DNA of 62,026 nucleotides, taken from contig FN649750.1 of the NCBI GenBank assembly GCA_000310025.1, positions 3,002,406 through 3,064,431 of the forward strand, given 5' to 3'. Shown one piece after another: positions 1 through 11,322 of the stretch. Numbering within the stretch: the first letter of the stretch is position 1; every line of letters begins with the position of its first letter. This DNA is from Ectocarpus siliculosus (Eukaryota; Sar; Phaeophyceae; Ectocarpales; Ectocarpaceae). The translations under genes were made by a program, and so were the position numbers. The notes below the pieces were generated by a model, which worked only from the letters and a program-made list of their open reading frames with translations, was not told where the DNA came from and did no database searches.

Positions 1-514
1 GTGTCCCTTAACTCTGCCGAACTCCGTCTCGTATATCATGTGGAAGAACCGGGACTCGAACTTGCCAACGTTCGAGGAGGTGGTGGTCACGGACATGGCG
101 TCCTGCCCTCCCCCGAGGATCACGTGTTCCTGCTCGGCGGCAACCAGGGTGAGGGCCAAGGTCACGGTCATTGTTGTTGTATGTAGTTGTGTTGGTCTTC
201 ACGATAAAAACCGTTCCGGTGTCCGCTCATATGGGTACTGTCCAACTAACGCGGACGTCTTGCGTGGTCACAGACCAACTACCCCAAAAGACGGGGGCAG
301 GTCTTTCTAGAAATCAACGAAACGAAAAAAAAAAATGCCATGGTACAGAAAAAGCAGCTTGTGGGAGAGTGGGAGTGTGGGAGTGTTGGAGCGACGAATT
401 GTTGCTGCTATCATTGCGGGCAATACCTTCTAAACGGCATCGTTTGTTCATTGCCAATGGAAGAGTTGAAAAAAAAAAAACATCTGCAACATGGTTCGGG
501 CTTGGGGCGAGTCC

Positions 515-554
<40 letters not shown>

Positions 555-3500
555 AAAGAAAAAAGATCAATGATCCGTCGTACCTTGGTTGGGTGCATGA
601 CAGAGGCGTTCACCGGCCGGTCCGTCTTGTACGTCTTCAGGACCTGCGGTCAACGAAATATCAAGGAACATCGGCAGAATAACGCAGGGGACGGGGAGCA
701 GGTGGTCACAACCCAAAGCCACGTGTGTCTCCGCTCCAGTCAGCGTATTTAGTACAAAACTTGATCCATCATGCGAGAAAGTCCAACAGCGTATTTAGTA
801 CAAAACTTGATCCATCATGCGAGAAAGTCCGAGACACCTTCCGTAAGACACCTCCTGTATTGCCTCGGGAGGGTAGGCGTGAGAAAGACAGAGAGCAAAC
901 CAGACAGCAAGCGCTTAAGCCACCAACAGGGCAAGCAGCAGGAAACCGAAACCCCTACAGTAGCCATGCCTGGAATACGGACGGAAGGGGCCACGAGGGG
1001 TGGTCGAAGTACGGGGGTTGCACAACATTGAGGTACAACGATACAACACCATAAAGCACACGAAGCCGACAGCTGCTGGCTACGTGCCCTGCTACCACGC
1101 CCGTGGGCATTGTTCTTGTGAGAAGCCAAGTCGCACACCCTGCGGTCAATACGCGACGAAAATAAGCATCGCCACCAGCGACACCATCAACAACAACAAC
1201 AGCCACACAAGCACCACAACCAACGCCAACAATGGTTACACAGCCATGCCGATCGTGATGAGGGAACTCGTTTCTGAAGGACAATCTCACGCAATTCCAT
1301 CAACCAACAACTTGCGAAGACCTCGTGTCACGCACGCACCTGGAGGGTGTTGGCGTCGAGGAGCTTGGACGTGTAGTCCTTGGAGCAAGTGAGCAGCAGC
1401 GTCCGGTCCTTGTTGATGCACAATCGGTTGATATCCTTCGAGTGCACCTGCACGAGATAGAAGAAACGAAGACCGAAGAGAGACAAACGTGTGGAGGTTG
1501 GTTGCTTCTCGGTATCGACGGCGCTCACAGGCTGACCAGTGTGCGTGTTTGCGTGGGGGTGAGGGGCACACACAAGAGAGAGCGAGAGACAGGGGGAGAG
1601 TGGAGAGAGAAGAGCGGGTAACGCGAGCACACCAACTCGACAACCTACCCACCCACTCATTCCCGCAGGGTCTGGAGTGTGTGCCACACACATGCGTTTT
1701 TTTTTTTTGCAGACCCTGCGCCACCTCGGAGCCGCGTCCATTCGCCGTCCCCCCCTCCCTAGCCCACAGTGCCTCTCGGCGCAATCCCTTCTTCTGGTAC
1801 TACAATGAATTACTTCTGCGTCCCCGTTGGAGTCAGACATAAAATCATCATCATCGCCCCTTTCCCTTCCCAGTGTACGTGTTGATGGGCGGAGTAGGTT
1901 GGCCCTTGCTTGGGTGCCGGTACGCAGGGCATTCGCATATTCTGCAACAGTACAGTAGTGTCCAAGGAAAAAAACACACCCTTCTCCCTCCCTCTCTCCC
2001 TCTCTCACCCCCGAACTCCTCCCTTGACGAGTCCCTACCTGGGCGTACTCGAGCTCGGTCCCGTCGAAGGGGTCGAACGTTCTGATGGTTCCGTCCGCGT
2101 ACGCGACGATAAGCTTCTCATTCAACGCCCCCCACACCACCTTCGTCGCCTTCATCTTGGGAGGCAGGTCGATCTCCAAACACGCAATCTTTTCCACTGC
2201 AGCAGCAACAAAAAAGGGAGGCGGAGGGTTGAACGGGTGTGTGTGTGTGTGTGTGAGAGGGGTCTGCTGATGGAACCGAAGAGGATTATGGAGGGTTCGG
2301 AAGGCGTTCCGCGTCGTCGGGAAACTACCCGAGACGGAGGCACAGCCTAGAGGCTTGGGTACGCCGTGAGAGCAGAGACCGTTGCCCTTGGCCCACGCCC
2401 CTCTGCCCCCTGCAAGCAGCCATGCCCCTGAATCAGAGCCAACACAATCGAAAATGAAACGCCAATCTACGGGTCTCATCTCATTAACACCCCACGCCAG
2501 GTACACGACAACGCGTGCCATCCCAACCCATACACGGAGATGAAAAAATATCGCAAGTCTCCATCAACCACCAGCCTCGGAAAAACCTTCCCCGAACGAG
2601 GTGTTTTATCGATAGGGAAGATAGGCTAGGGACACATTTTTGAGCCTCCTTTGGCACAGCAGGCAGGAACGATTGACCACTGGTGATCGGTCCTGTGCGA
2701 ACAACCCTCCGTCCTCTGGAGAGGACGCGCGGTCAAGGACCTGACATGAATGAGTACCCCCCCCCCAAAAACAAAACAAAACATACTTACACTGGTCTGT
2801 CGGCACATCGTCCGGGGCCTCAAACACCGAGATGAGACCCGGGCTGTCGGTGAAAGGGTCCGACACCGTCGCGAACCGCTGACCCCCCTCCGCGAACGAG
2901 ACCGATCGCACCGGCCCCATGTGGTTGTACACCACCAGCTCCCGCCCGGTCTGCACGTCCCACATGCGCGCCGAGGCGTCCGCCGAAGCCGAGAGCATGC
3001 GCGTCGAATCCCCTGGATTTGTCATTGCAAATCGTCATGCACGGCAAAGAAGACGTAGAGAACATATCAAGAAAGGAGATACGCCAAAGCGGAAGAGTAA
3101 CAACCCCCGAGATGATCCTTGTGGAATCTCCTGGATCCATTATCGCAATCACCATGCGCGGTACGAACGCGTTAGAGAGAATCATAATCGCACATCATCA
3201 TGCACGGTACGAACGCGTTAAGAAAATCAAAATAAACGCCGACGCCGAGATGGGCCTTGTCGAATCCCCTGCATCATCATCGCAATTATGCACGGTCGGG
3301 CGTAAAGAGATGGAGGCCAACATCATGCGCGTCGAGTCCCCTGGACCACCATCGCAAAATCACCACGTACGATAAGGCGGGCGCTAAAACACGACGTCAA
3401 CCCCAAACGACCTTGAGACGACGGTGACTGTTATGCTCACATGACACCGAAAGGTCCCACACCGCCCCCTGGTGTCCCTGGTAGGTGCCAATACGCTCCC

Positions 3501-3621
3501 CGGTCTTGGCGTACCAAAGGGACGGGATCTGGTCCTTCGCCGCCGTGAACACGAGGTCCCCGTCGTTGTTGTACACCACGCACGTGATGGCACGCTCGTG
3601 TCCCTTGAGAAGGATGGGCCT
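1..3621 (-). CDS. EIF3I: Translation initiation factor eIF3 subunit i (WD40 protein), C-terminus off the left edge
   Basis: WD40 beta-propeller subunit of the eIF3 complex, which scaffolds 43S pre-initiation complex assembly on the cytosolic 40S ribosome (family knowledge). Six coding exons on the minus strand, in transcription order: 3621-3441, 3012-2791, 2196-2039, 1447-1340, 643-584 and 129-1. All sampled junctions are GT-AG and every phase matches across the joins. The first visible residues are [13 protein letters not shown], the family N-terminus minus its Met. Later landmarks are [51 protein letters not shown] and [17 protein letters not shown], all diagnostic of eIF3i/TIF34. About 287 residues are visible; the family has about 325, so roughly 40 C-terminal residues lie beyond base 1. 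The start codon must be in a separate upstream exon, because AGG at 3621 directly follows an acceptor. Confidence 0.95.
516..553. repeat. (CAG)n microsatellite in eIF3i intron
   Basis: About ten CAG units then CAACAACAG, lying between the eIF3i exons at 129-1 and 643-584; not coding in the deduced gene model. Confidence 0.9.
741..830. repeat. Tandem duplication of 46 bp in an eIF3i intron
   Basis: Two adjacent copies starting at 741 and 787 share GCGTATTTAGTACAAAACTT and CATCATGCGAGAAAGTCC without mismatches, indicating a recent duplication. The first 17 bases recur at 16852. Confidence 0.95.
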
Positions 3622-5418
3622 CTGTGTGTCGTGCACAGAGGGGGGTTGCGGTGGGTGGGGGTACCGCGAGCGGGCGGGTTGGGGGAAGGAATCTCGACGC
3701 GTGGTTTGCTCGGCACGAAGGGGTCGGGGAGAAAAGAGTCTCGGAGGAGACGGTGGTGAACAAGACCTAGCTTCGTGGTACGCTTTCTGGCAGGTACTGC
3801 TCAAGCTTCGGTTGCGGTTTTCGGCACGAACAATGCATTCAAGGGGTGATGTTCGGTGGTGTCGCGTTGGGTGTGCACGACAAAAATGTTTTCACCGAAA
3901 CAATCCCGGGGCGGTTCTTCGCAGCTGCTGGTGACCGGGCACGTAGCCCGACGTTCGTGCCACCTCCTTCGTAGTTTCACCTCCGCTGACTACCGAATAC
4001 GACACAAGACAACACACCCCCTGGACCGATCTTCAAAGCTCGATTAATCCACAACCAAGAGAATGCATTCCAAACGATACGTTTTCAGAGAGCTCTCGAC
4101 CAGACGGCTTCCACGCTTCCGTTTTCGGCCCTGCGACTGTTGCTGCTGTTGGAAAATCGAGCTTTGAAAATCGGTTCATGGTGTGTGTTATGACGGGGGA
4201 ACTACACGATATATCAGTGGCACTCCTAGATGGCACGGGGTGCGCGTACTCGCGCGAGATGTTTTCATTGTGTTGTTATGCGCCTTCTTGCTACAGCTGT
4301 GTGGCAGTAAGCCGTGACTTGGAGGCGCCAGGAGTGTGTGATTTTCGAGATAAGGGCATGCGCCTTCGATCAAAAGGTTAATTAACCCTGGTCTGCATCG
4401 TGTGGCTGGGTCCCGCAATACTGAGAGGCGGTCCGCCTTGAGGTAGCTCTTAGGTCATCGTGCTCGTGGCGTGTTGTTGGCATCGCCTGTGCAATCTTTC
4501 TGTCGTCCTTGTATGCCCGCTGCGGTTGATTCCCCGACAGTCCGAACCCAACAAGGGCACGATTCACGGCGACAACAGCAGTGATAGCCTTGTGTCGAAG
4601 TAGACGGCGACTCCCCTTGTTCTGTGTTGTTGGTGTGTGCCAATGCATATGCCTGACAGGACATGTGGGCGTACTGACGGTGAAGCTGTTACGCTGCTGG
4701 AGTCCGCGCGCACATTTTTCAGCACCCTCATCATACGCGGGAGGGTGCTCCATCTATCCACGGCGTTTCAAGTAATAACAGTTGCGCGGCAGTGGTAGAC
4801 AGGCCTTGAGCAACCATTTTTTTGCCGCCCCGGAGAGACCAAAATAAAAAAAGAAACCCTTCACAACCCCATTGAGTTCCTTTCGAGTAAGAGAGATCTT
4901 CTGGGCAGGGTGCGTGAGAACGCCCTGCACCCTTGACAGACTGCTAGCAGTTGTACGCGGCAACGCGCCCTACATCTGTACGGCAAACATACTTCTAGAA
5001 GTACAGCAGCTCCGCACCGACCGAGGTCGGGAGCCTCAAAACACCTGATTTGCCACGAAAAAGACCACTGCTGGCAACTACGAAGACAGACCCTGTGGTA
5101 AACATCGATTACTCGAGATTAGCATCACAACTCTCGTGCATGCAATGAGAGCAGCAGATGGACAGAGTAGGAGGTGGGGCACCGTCAAGAGATCGTGCCA
5201 TCGAGAGTCAGTCCCAGATTTGAACCAACACAATCCCCATAAATGGGCATTTGACCACGTTGTAAAGCGATCCAGTCGTCGGCTTCCACACGTCGCCTCA
5301 GCGTTCCATGGTGGACAATAAGGGGGGGGTGCGAGAGCTATTGGACCATAACAGGTGGCTCCCGATGCAACGCAAGCACGCTCGACTCAAATCAGAGTTT
5401 AGTGGCCGCACAGCTTAC
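3622..5418. other. Non-coding interval, probable eIF3i first intron
   Basis: No recognisable gene. If the ATG-only exon is correct, this is the first eIF3i intron. It contains a diverged MITE-like inverted repeat at about 3993-4197, listed separately. Short open frames on both strands have no domain signature. Confidence 0.4.
3993..4197. mobile_element. Diverged MITE-like inverted repeat (CCGTAAGAG family)
   Basis: The left block CTTCAAAGCTCGATT (4030-4044) is matched inverted by AATCGAGCTTTGAA at 4154-4167. The sequence around the left block, CACCCCC...TTCAAAGCTC-ATT--TCCACAACCAA, aligns with the left end of the copy at 55277-55498. Outer ends (CCGAATACG, TTATGACGG) are poorly conserved, so borders are approximate. 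Confidence 0.6.
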
Positions 5419-5421
5419 CAT
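5419..5421 (-). CDS. EIF3I: Candidate ATG-only first coding exon of eIF3i
   Basis: The next eIF3i exon begins in phase 0 with AGG CCC ATC, and family members start M-(R/K)-PILL, so a preceding exon ending exactly after ATG is expected. On the minus strand, ATG at 5421-5419 is followed directly by GTAAGCTG, the best donor after an ATG that I found upstream. This would give a 1.8-kb intron and put the start about 0.85 kb from the divergent RRP4 start. The assignment is inference; other ATG|GT sites nearby (for example near 4813 and 5345) have weak donors. Confidence 0.4.
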
Positions 5422-6274
5422 CGCTCTGGTTTTGGTGGTCTCAGCCCAGAATAAAGCTCAGAAACGCTGAGGTGTACCGCCCTTTCAGTCTTTCACTCGC
5501 CGCAAAGAGTTCTCCTCGCGCAACCAAGCTATCCGGTCCTTTCCTTTCGCTTTGCAATGCACGGTAAAGCCTGCCGCTGGGTGTGCTACTGCTGTACTGC
5601 TGTGTGCCTCGCTTGGGTGCTGTCATGGGAACCCTCTGTATGATTCCCCGGTGCCCCCGAGGCTGATTGATAGCATCCCCGAACCAAAATGCCGCGGCAA
5701 TTTCTCCTGCGAAGCGAGGGCGGCAGCAGGCACTGCTTGCTGCTCGTCGCTCGCTCCCAGTGTTGCTGTCGCATCGAACGGTACGGCTTTGAGATACGTT
5801 GTTATAAGCAGGAGGGCAACAGCGGTGTGCGGTGTGGCCCCTGGTCGCTAGAGAAGGTGGTGTGCGCCTGCGTTTAATACACTCGACAGGAAAAAAGGTG
5901 TGTTGGTGGATAGAGCAGGTCCTGAGCAGTCTAGTGCTACGACCCAGACACCACCACCACCCCGGATCGACTTTGGGGATCACTTGTTCAAGGTGCTCGT
6001 CTGGTTTTGGTGTCGGTGGTACCAGTTGCACCAATCGCTACCCGTGGAGTGGTGACAGCAGTAGAAAAAAGGCGCGGTCTTTGAAACAATCGACCACGCG
6101 GGACTGTCAAGTCGGCGACGTTCGGGACATCACCCTCGACGCCGCCAGCAAAGGCGCAAGTCGCCCACCCTCTGTCTACAGCCATCGAGCGCGCTGGTGA
6201 TGTCTGGTTGAGTTGAGCTGCTGCATCGACGAGGTAACGCTTTTTCACCAGGGCACGAGGGCGTCGCCACAAGC
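5422..6274. promoter_or_regulatory. Putative shared promoter region between divergent eIF3i and RRP4
   Basis: This 853-bp interval separates the candidate eIF3i start (minus) from the RRP4 start (plus). I see no convincing TATA box and no conserved coding sequence; open frames here have no recognisable domains. Two growth-related housekeeping genes facing away from a short interval fits a bidirectional promoter, but the interval is only this short if the eIF3i ATG exon is right. Confidence 0.25.
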
Positions 6275-9200
6275 ATGAGTGCTGCCGGGCACATCATCGT
6301 GGTACCGGGGCAGGTGAGCCGAGATTGTCAGAGGCACTTCGGCTGTGCTAACCACGCACCCGCATAAGTAACCTTGAGTACGGAGGAGCTGTGGTGGACC
6401 GGTAGGAATCATTTGCTCTGCCCAGATGCGCCCTTTCGGTTTCCATTTAAGGCGGAGGAGGGTGCCTCAAACGCACAAAAGGTCTAACGAGCTCTCTTGA
6501 AGTAGCGACGAAAGGCGCGAGTAGCACCTGAAACCTTCATCTATGCACACCTAACGTGTAGAGTTGCGGTGTCTGTTAAGAGCTGATGGTGATCGCGCGG
6601 TGCTACCTAGCTCTCGATGGGCCTTGTTCACCGTCAGATCTTCTCGTGTTTCGGCCTTCTGAACAGTTTCTGTGAAACGCGATGCGTTACGGATCTGTGG
6701 ACACTCTCGATCTCCTCAAACCGCTGCTGTGGGGTTCGGAACGGGCCACCCACCATCTCAACGCAACCGTGGAGAATTCCACCCACTCTTCCTTATCACC
6801 CCGCAATCGCAAAATCTCGTGTGCTTACTCCTTGCCCATATCCCTAGGAGATAACCTCTGTGCAAGGATACCTCCGGGGGCACGGGACGTACGTGGAAGA
6901 GGGGACAGACGGCGGGCCTCCCAAGCTCCTGGCGTGCGTGGCCGGAGTGGTGGAGAGGGTGAACAAGCTCATCTCTGTCCGGCCAATCAAGTCCAGGTGC
7001 CTGCTGCCGTCCCTGCAATCGTTGTCATGTCGCACCACTTTCCACAGCCGTGTCTCGCCCGTGCGGCCCGCACTTTTGCAGCTCCAGGCAAGACGCTTGC
7101 TTCGCATGGCTGCGTTCGGCATAGATCTCGAGACCGGGTGTCATCTCATGGGGTTCCTGGCGCCTTTTGCTCGAAATCAGAACTGACGCCTGTCTTTACT
7201 GCTGGTCCTGAAACGCTATGATGACTGAAGGTACATCGGCGAGGTAGGGGACCTGGTCGTGGGAAGGGTGACGGAAGTACAATCGAAACGCTGGAGCGTG
7301 GAGGTGAGCAAGTTTTCAATAGTTCGTGACTGGGTGACGGGTGTAAGTTTGACTAGGTTGTTTCTCCATCTACAGTATCTGTCCTCAGCCGTGGCCCTGG
7401 CGTCAAACTTAAACCCGCTTTTCGGACGATGCTGTAATACCCTGCCTGGCTTGTCGCGAGGTACCGGGCGATCAAACAACAACATTCGGTGAAACGGCAC
7501 CGTCCATCCTACTGCTCAACGTGCAACAGACTGTGCCCCCCCCCCCCCCCCCCCCACAGACACACTACCGCAGTGCTGATATTCACACTGCACGGCAAGC
7601 GTTTCCCGACCATACGCTCTAGGAGAGCTTCACGTGCACGCTTGTTGCTTGTACAGGGGCAGATTATCGAACGTCCTGACTCGTTTTTCCTCCACCCGGC
7701 TCCCCCCCGTTTCGCCGTGCTGTGTAGGTCGGTGCGCACAGAAGTGCGGTGTTGATGCTTAGCTCCGTGAACCTTCCGGGTGGGCAGCAGAGAATGAGGA
7801 CATACGAGGACCAGCTGCAGATGCGATCGTTCTTCCAGGAGCACGACCTCATCAGCGTGAGTGCTTTTGTCGCGTCTTTTTCAATTTGGTTTTTTGGCCA
7901 ATCGCTTGCCTTTCCCGGAGGATATGATGTCTTCGCGGGAATATTGGATTGCTTGATGTTGGACGCTCGTTCGTGACGCGGGTGGGGTGTTGCTGTTCGT
8001 AGAGGGTCGATTCTGTTGGATGTTGTTGGTTTCCTTATTGGTTTCATTTTTTGTTTGATGGTTGTGCTTGCCCGTGCTGCAATAGTTCAATTTGGAAACG
8101 CGATATTCCGTACCGACCCGAACAACATGTAGATATTGACGTCTCGCTGTTGTTTTTTCGTGTTTCCCTCCTGCAGGCTGAAGTTCAGCAGGTCAACTCG
8201 GACGGAGGAATCGCTCTCCACACCAGAAGTCTCAAGTATGGCAAGGTGTGAGGTCTTGCTGTCGGGTGTTCGAGGCAATACTATGCCTCTGTTGCCATCG
8301 TGTATGTGTCGTGTGTGCGTGTCTCAGGCCAGGCTTTGGTTGTTGCCACATTGTCGCCATCGGTTGCGATTGGCGAGCTACAGTATGGCGAAAGCTCGAC
8401 CTTTTTTCACCAACGCATCAGGGGGAGCCTTGTGCTTATGCAGCGAGGGTGACGATGGGGGGTCACGGGGATGGACCCTTTCTGGGAGCTACGCAAACAC
8501 TCCAACGGGTAACCCACCGTGCACACCACATCGTGTCGTTCTACCCCCCTTTCCTGAAAACTCTCCCCCGACCTGTGCCTGTTTCCTCGCCAAGCTGGAG
8601 AACGGGCAGCTAGTTTCGGTGCCGCCCGTGCTGATCCGAAGGCTGAAGCAGCACGTGGTGTCTCTGCCGGACACGGGCGTCGACGTCATCCTGGGGACAA
8701 ACGGGAACGTCTGGATTTCGAGTGAGTTTTCCGTCGTTGCCCCGCCCACCCTACTGTACCAATCACTTTTTGGTTTGCGGTTCTGGCCAGGACGGTTATT
8801 CCTAGCCGCGACCCCCCCCCGCGGAGTCTTCTTTCGGGTCCGAGCCGAAGTCCCTCTGCTGGGGTTTATGACAACGGTTGGGGTGTGGCAAGAATGTCTG
8901 CATTGCAAAGCCAGGTATTGCTTTTTGATGTGTCGTATGTTGTTTCCCACGAAGCGTGTCTCTGAGGACTTGCTTACTGAGATCCCTTTTCAAAGCAGGA
9001 CTGGTTTTGGGACGTGTTGCTGCGGTACGTGGGTTGTGCAATTACAGCTTTGTACGTAGGAGTACCTGCTTCTCTCTTGACACTGGACTCCCCGGAAACC
9101 TAATTAGATTCCTGTGTCGTAGCAGTAAAGGGTCGCTTTTGACGTTTATTTTGTTCTCGTTTCGCGGATGTATGATTCCGTGCTTGTTTTCTTTTCTTTT

Positions 9201-10243
9201 TTCGTGCGTGCAAAACAGGAACACCTCCCGAAGAGTGGAAGGGCAAGGAGGAGGGAGACGCGGCCGGCACGGGGAGCGTGGCCCCAAAGGCGGAGACGCT
9301 CACACGCCAACGAAAACAGCACGCTGAGACGGTAAAGAGCGGTGCATTGGTTACAGCTGGTTTGCGCGGTTACGAGCAGTGGCCGCGCCAGGGATACCGC
9401 ACCCAACTGTCTCTGCCGCCATTTTATGCCTTGCGGTCATCTACGTGACACGCATTTTATCAGCAACGACTACTGGTGTCTCTCTCCCCCCCGCCTCCTT
9501 TTGGTCGTTGTCTGCCATACCTCTCGTGTCGATGTTCTGGCGGTACAGCAATAAGTTGGGGAATTTTTTGCACGCTTTGTTTTGCCCGCGAAACCGAACC
9601 TTGTAACTTGCGATCGCGATGCCACTCCCGTCACCATATGGCATGGCGACCAACGCCCAACCAGCCATTCATCTGATTTTACCCAGGACACTTCTAGCTA
9701 GCAAGGTCCGCGGGCACCTGGTGCCAACTGTGAAGTGTTGAAAACTGCCGGCCCCTCGTTGTGTGCGTTTCGCGGCGGTTCCGCCCTCGCTGTGCTTCCG
9801 TCTGCCGCAGGAGACCATAGGGGAGGCTAGGACGAATATCTGTCGGGTGAGGAACGCCATCGTGGCCCTGAGGTGAGCGGTCCCTTCGGCCACCCAGAAA
9901 CAAACTCTGTCTTGGTTTATTGAAAAAACGGTTCCGAAAATCTTCGAAACTTTGAGAAAATGAATCCTTCGACAATACTATTGTGGTAGCAAAGAAGGTC
10001 TCGATCCGACCTCTTGTCGAAAATTCTCGAACTCGTTTCGAAACTGGTCCGAACATTTTGCCTACTTCTTGGACCCGTCCGTGTTCTTGCCATTTTTTTT
10101 TTTTTTGCAGGAATGTGTTTCACCTGGTGACGCCCGAGTCCATCATGTCCGTGTACCGGAGGAGCGTCACCATGGGATTGCAGCCGAAAGACATGCTGTC
10201 AGGAGAGGCTGTGCTTGCACTCACCGCCAAGGAAGCAACCTGA
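6275..10243 (+). CDS. RRP4: Exosome complex component RRP4 (EXOSC2)
   Basis: S1/KH RNA-binding cap subunit of the nuclear and cytoplasmic RNA exosome, which threads RNA into the 3'-to-5' exonuclease core (family knowledge). Nine exons: 6275-6313, 6848-6996, 7231-7303, 7728-7856, 8177-8245, 8595-8721, 9219-9331, 9811-9872 and 10111-10243 (TGA at 10241-10243). All have GT donors and AG acceptors with matching phases, giving 297 aa against 293 in human. In order: N-terminal beta domain HIIVVPGQ...GYLRGHGTYVEEG; CVAGVVERVNKLISVRP; S1 domain with VGDLVVGRVTEVQSKRW, LMLSSVNLPGG and LHTRSLKYGK; KH region with VDVILGTNGNVWIS. The stretch after the KH core (exon 7) is more divergent and charged. The start is the first ATG giving the VVPG motif. 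It lies head-to-head with eIF3i and tail-to-tail with the sulfotransferase. Confidence 0.95.
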
Positions 10244-11322
10244 GTTTACTCTTTTTCCATTTCTGCGGATTTGGTTAGCAAGTTTGCATCTCTTGGAAAG
10301 GTATTGACCCAATTATGCCTTTCTCCGTCTGGGCCATCTTCTACTCCCTGACCAACAGTTGGTGCTAGCAATACTCCGGCGGTAGTTTCGCTGCGATCTG
10401 AAGGGCAAGAAGTAGTGTTCGGTGGCGTAAGAACTACCTACTTGCTGAGTCGAGTGTTATTCCGGTCCGAAACACTAAAACGTGATTGGCCGTCGCTTGG
10501 GCGCTGGTGGTGCAGTTCCAGAGCGCGGGAGTGGGTGATTTCTACGTCGCTCCTTGTGGTGTAACGAGCTTTGAAAGCTGCAGTCCATGAGCCGGATAGG
10601 CCTATCTAACCATGAGCGAGACATTGGATGCAGGGAAAAGGAGGTGTGCGTGTGACAAAAGTCAGTGATTGAGGGAGGCACCTTTGTCACGAGCCTTCAA
10701 CATTTGAACCCCTTTGGATTGCTTATTCTTTGAGAAGTGTCGTGTCAAGATCGTCTCATCCCTTGGAGTACACATGTGGCGTGGGAGCGCGGCACCACGC
10801 GAGCTTAATATCTCGACTTGGTGTCCAACGTAAGACCAATACCTTCACTTTTGTCGCGAAGGACAAGATTGAGAGTTATGCCTCATCGGCCCCCGCTAAC
10901 AACTGTCAAATCCACGCAATCACAGCAGTGACGTTTCCAGACGTGAGTTGTCCCTGTTCGCTTATGGTCCACCACAACAACACAAACAGACCCAGTCTAC
11001 TGATCGGCAAATGGTGCATGAGCGCATCCAATCAGCGGTCCAATCAAACTACGCGAGTCCGAAGAACGACGCCCACGAACAACGGGACACAAAAACGTAC
11101 CTAAGAGGTGGCATCGTTGTGATCGGAAGAACCTTCACATTGGTGAAAGCTCCCCAGTACCCGTACAATGGTCGGCGACATCGACTAAAGACAAGACGAA
11201 GATTTGAGTACTCGTGTATCCTCAAGCGTACGTGACACGCGGAGGTCACCCTTGCCAATCAGGTTAGCACCCAACTTCGGCGTCTGAAGTCGATCAATAT
11301 CGCTCGCCCACTTCGTCATTCG
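10244..11322. other. Intergenic, convergent 3' ends of RRP4 and sulfotransferase
   Basis: About 1.1 kb between the RRP4 stop and the sulfotransferase stop. I see no coding signature, RNA gene or clear repeat; presumably it holds both 3' UTRs. Confidence 0.5.

Noticed and set aside
5190-5290. tRNA-like GATTTGAACC near 5218
   Set aside because: No cloverleaf could be drawn; T-stem and anticodon stem do not pair.
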